In this document: positions 63,848-64,000 of the stretch, piece after piece | How the letters are laid out: each line of letters opens with the position of its first letter | How positions within the stretch are numbered: position 1 is the first letter of the stretch | Assembly (NCBI GenBank): GCA_013399875.1 | Contig: VXAZ01002274.1 | Coordinates: 195,527 to 259,526 of the forward strand | Origin: Gymnorhina tibicen | Lineage: Eukaryota; Chordata; Aves; Passeriformes; Artamidae | DNA: 64,000 bases | Direction: 5' to 3' | Program-made: the position numbers and the translations under genes | The notes under the pieces: model-generated | Told to the model about the DNA's origin: nothing | Database searches by the model: none | Seen by the model: the letters and a program-made list of their open reading frames with translations, nothing else

Positions 63848-63888
63848 GTAATTTATTTTCTTAAATTACCATAAATTGGAATTTATGG
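63848..63888. repeat. Two abutting AT-rich inverted repeats
   Basis: GTAATTTA / TAAATTAC (8-bp arms, 6-nt loop, 63848-63869) is directly followed, sharing one base, by CCATAAATT / AATTTATGG (9-bp arms, 2-nt loop, 63869-63888). Both are perfect. They also carry overlapping homeodomain-type TAATTTA/AATTTA cores. Confidence 0.8.
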
Positions 63889-64000
63889 GCCAGGTGATTC
63901 TCTTTGAAAAGGGTCCTTGTTCACTGGAGAGGGGAGGGTGGGGCCAACCTGTCAGCAGGGAGCTTTTGGACTACTCCAAAAGCAATTCTTTGTTTTTCTC

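Noticed and set aside
1..64000. CRISPR arrays, operons, phage or other prokaryotic systems
   Set aside because: No regularly spaced repeats and no dense coding; composition and the LTR indicate vertebrate nuclear DNA.

Overview
This window looks like non-coding DNA from a bird nuclear genome, most likely a songbird (Passeriformes). It is AT-rich. It has no operon-like layout, no recognisable protein domain, no rRNA or tRNA, and no multi-exon gene that I can support. The songbird assignment rests on one feature: a complete solitary retroviral LTR at 11912-12989. Its opening bases, its GC-rich 45-46 bp internal repeats and its closing bases match, from memory, a family common in songbird genomes. 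The rest fits an avian macrochromosome: low interspersed-repeat content, short microsatellites and a few very old SINE relics.

Layout. 1-11.6 kb: unremarkable sequence with a compound AT microsatellite at 8160-8282 and two unassigned open frames. 11.6-13.0 kb: a stretch with two overlapping hydrophobic frames, interrupted by stops, then the solo LTR with a perfect 5-bp target duplication (GGTAC). 13-25 kb: mostly blank, with an A-rich tract, a 14-bp perfect hairpin at 20334-20364, MIR-like relics near 21.7 and 22.2 kb, and a CpG-dense island at 22.5-22.7 kb. 25-38 kb: a candidate exon encoding a hydrophobic peptide (25370-25505), two AT-rich blocks that look like conserved regulatory elements (26.3 and 32.6 kb), and a minus-strand A-tail preceded by AATAAA near 37.97 kb that could mark a retrocopy. 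38-64 kb: mostly blank, with MIR-like relics near 44.1, 55.2 and 60.1 kb, a purine tract at 61.8 kb and two abutting AT-rich hairpins at 63.85 kb.

Most open frames of 60-140 codons are what chance gives across six frames of 64 kb, and the longest (245 codons) lies in the GC-rich LTR where stop codons are scarce. I therefore annotate no confident coding sequence. The most plausible role for the region is intergenic or intronic DNA with scattered regulatory elements. No previously undescribed multi-gene system is visible. The items most worth checking are the LTR insertion (a possible presence/absence marker), the putative minus-strand retrocopy, the CpG island, and the hydrophobic candidate exon.
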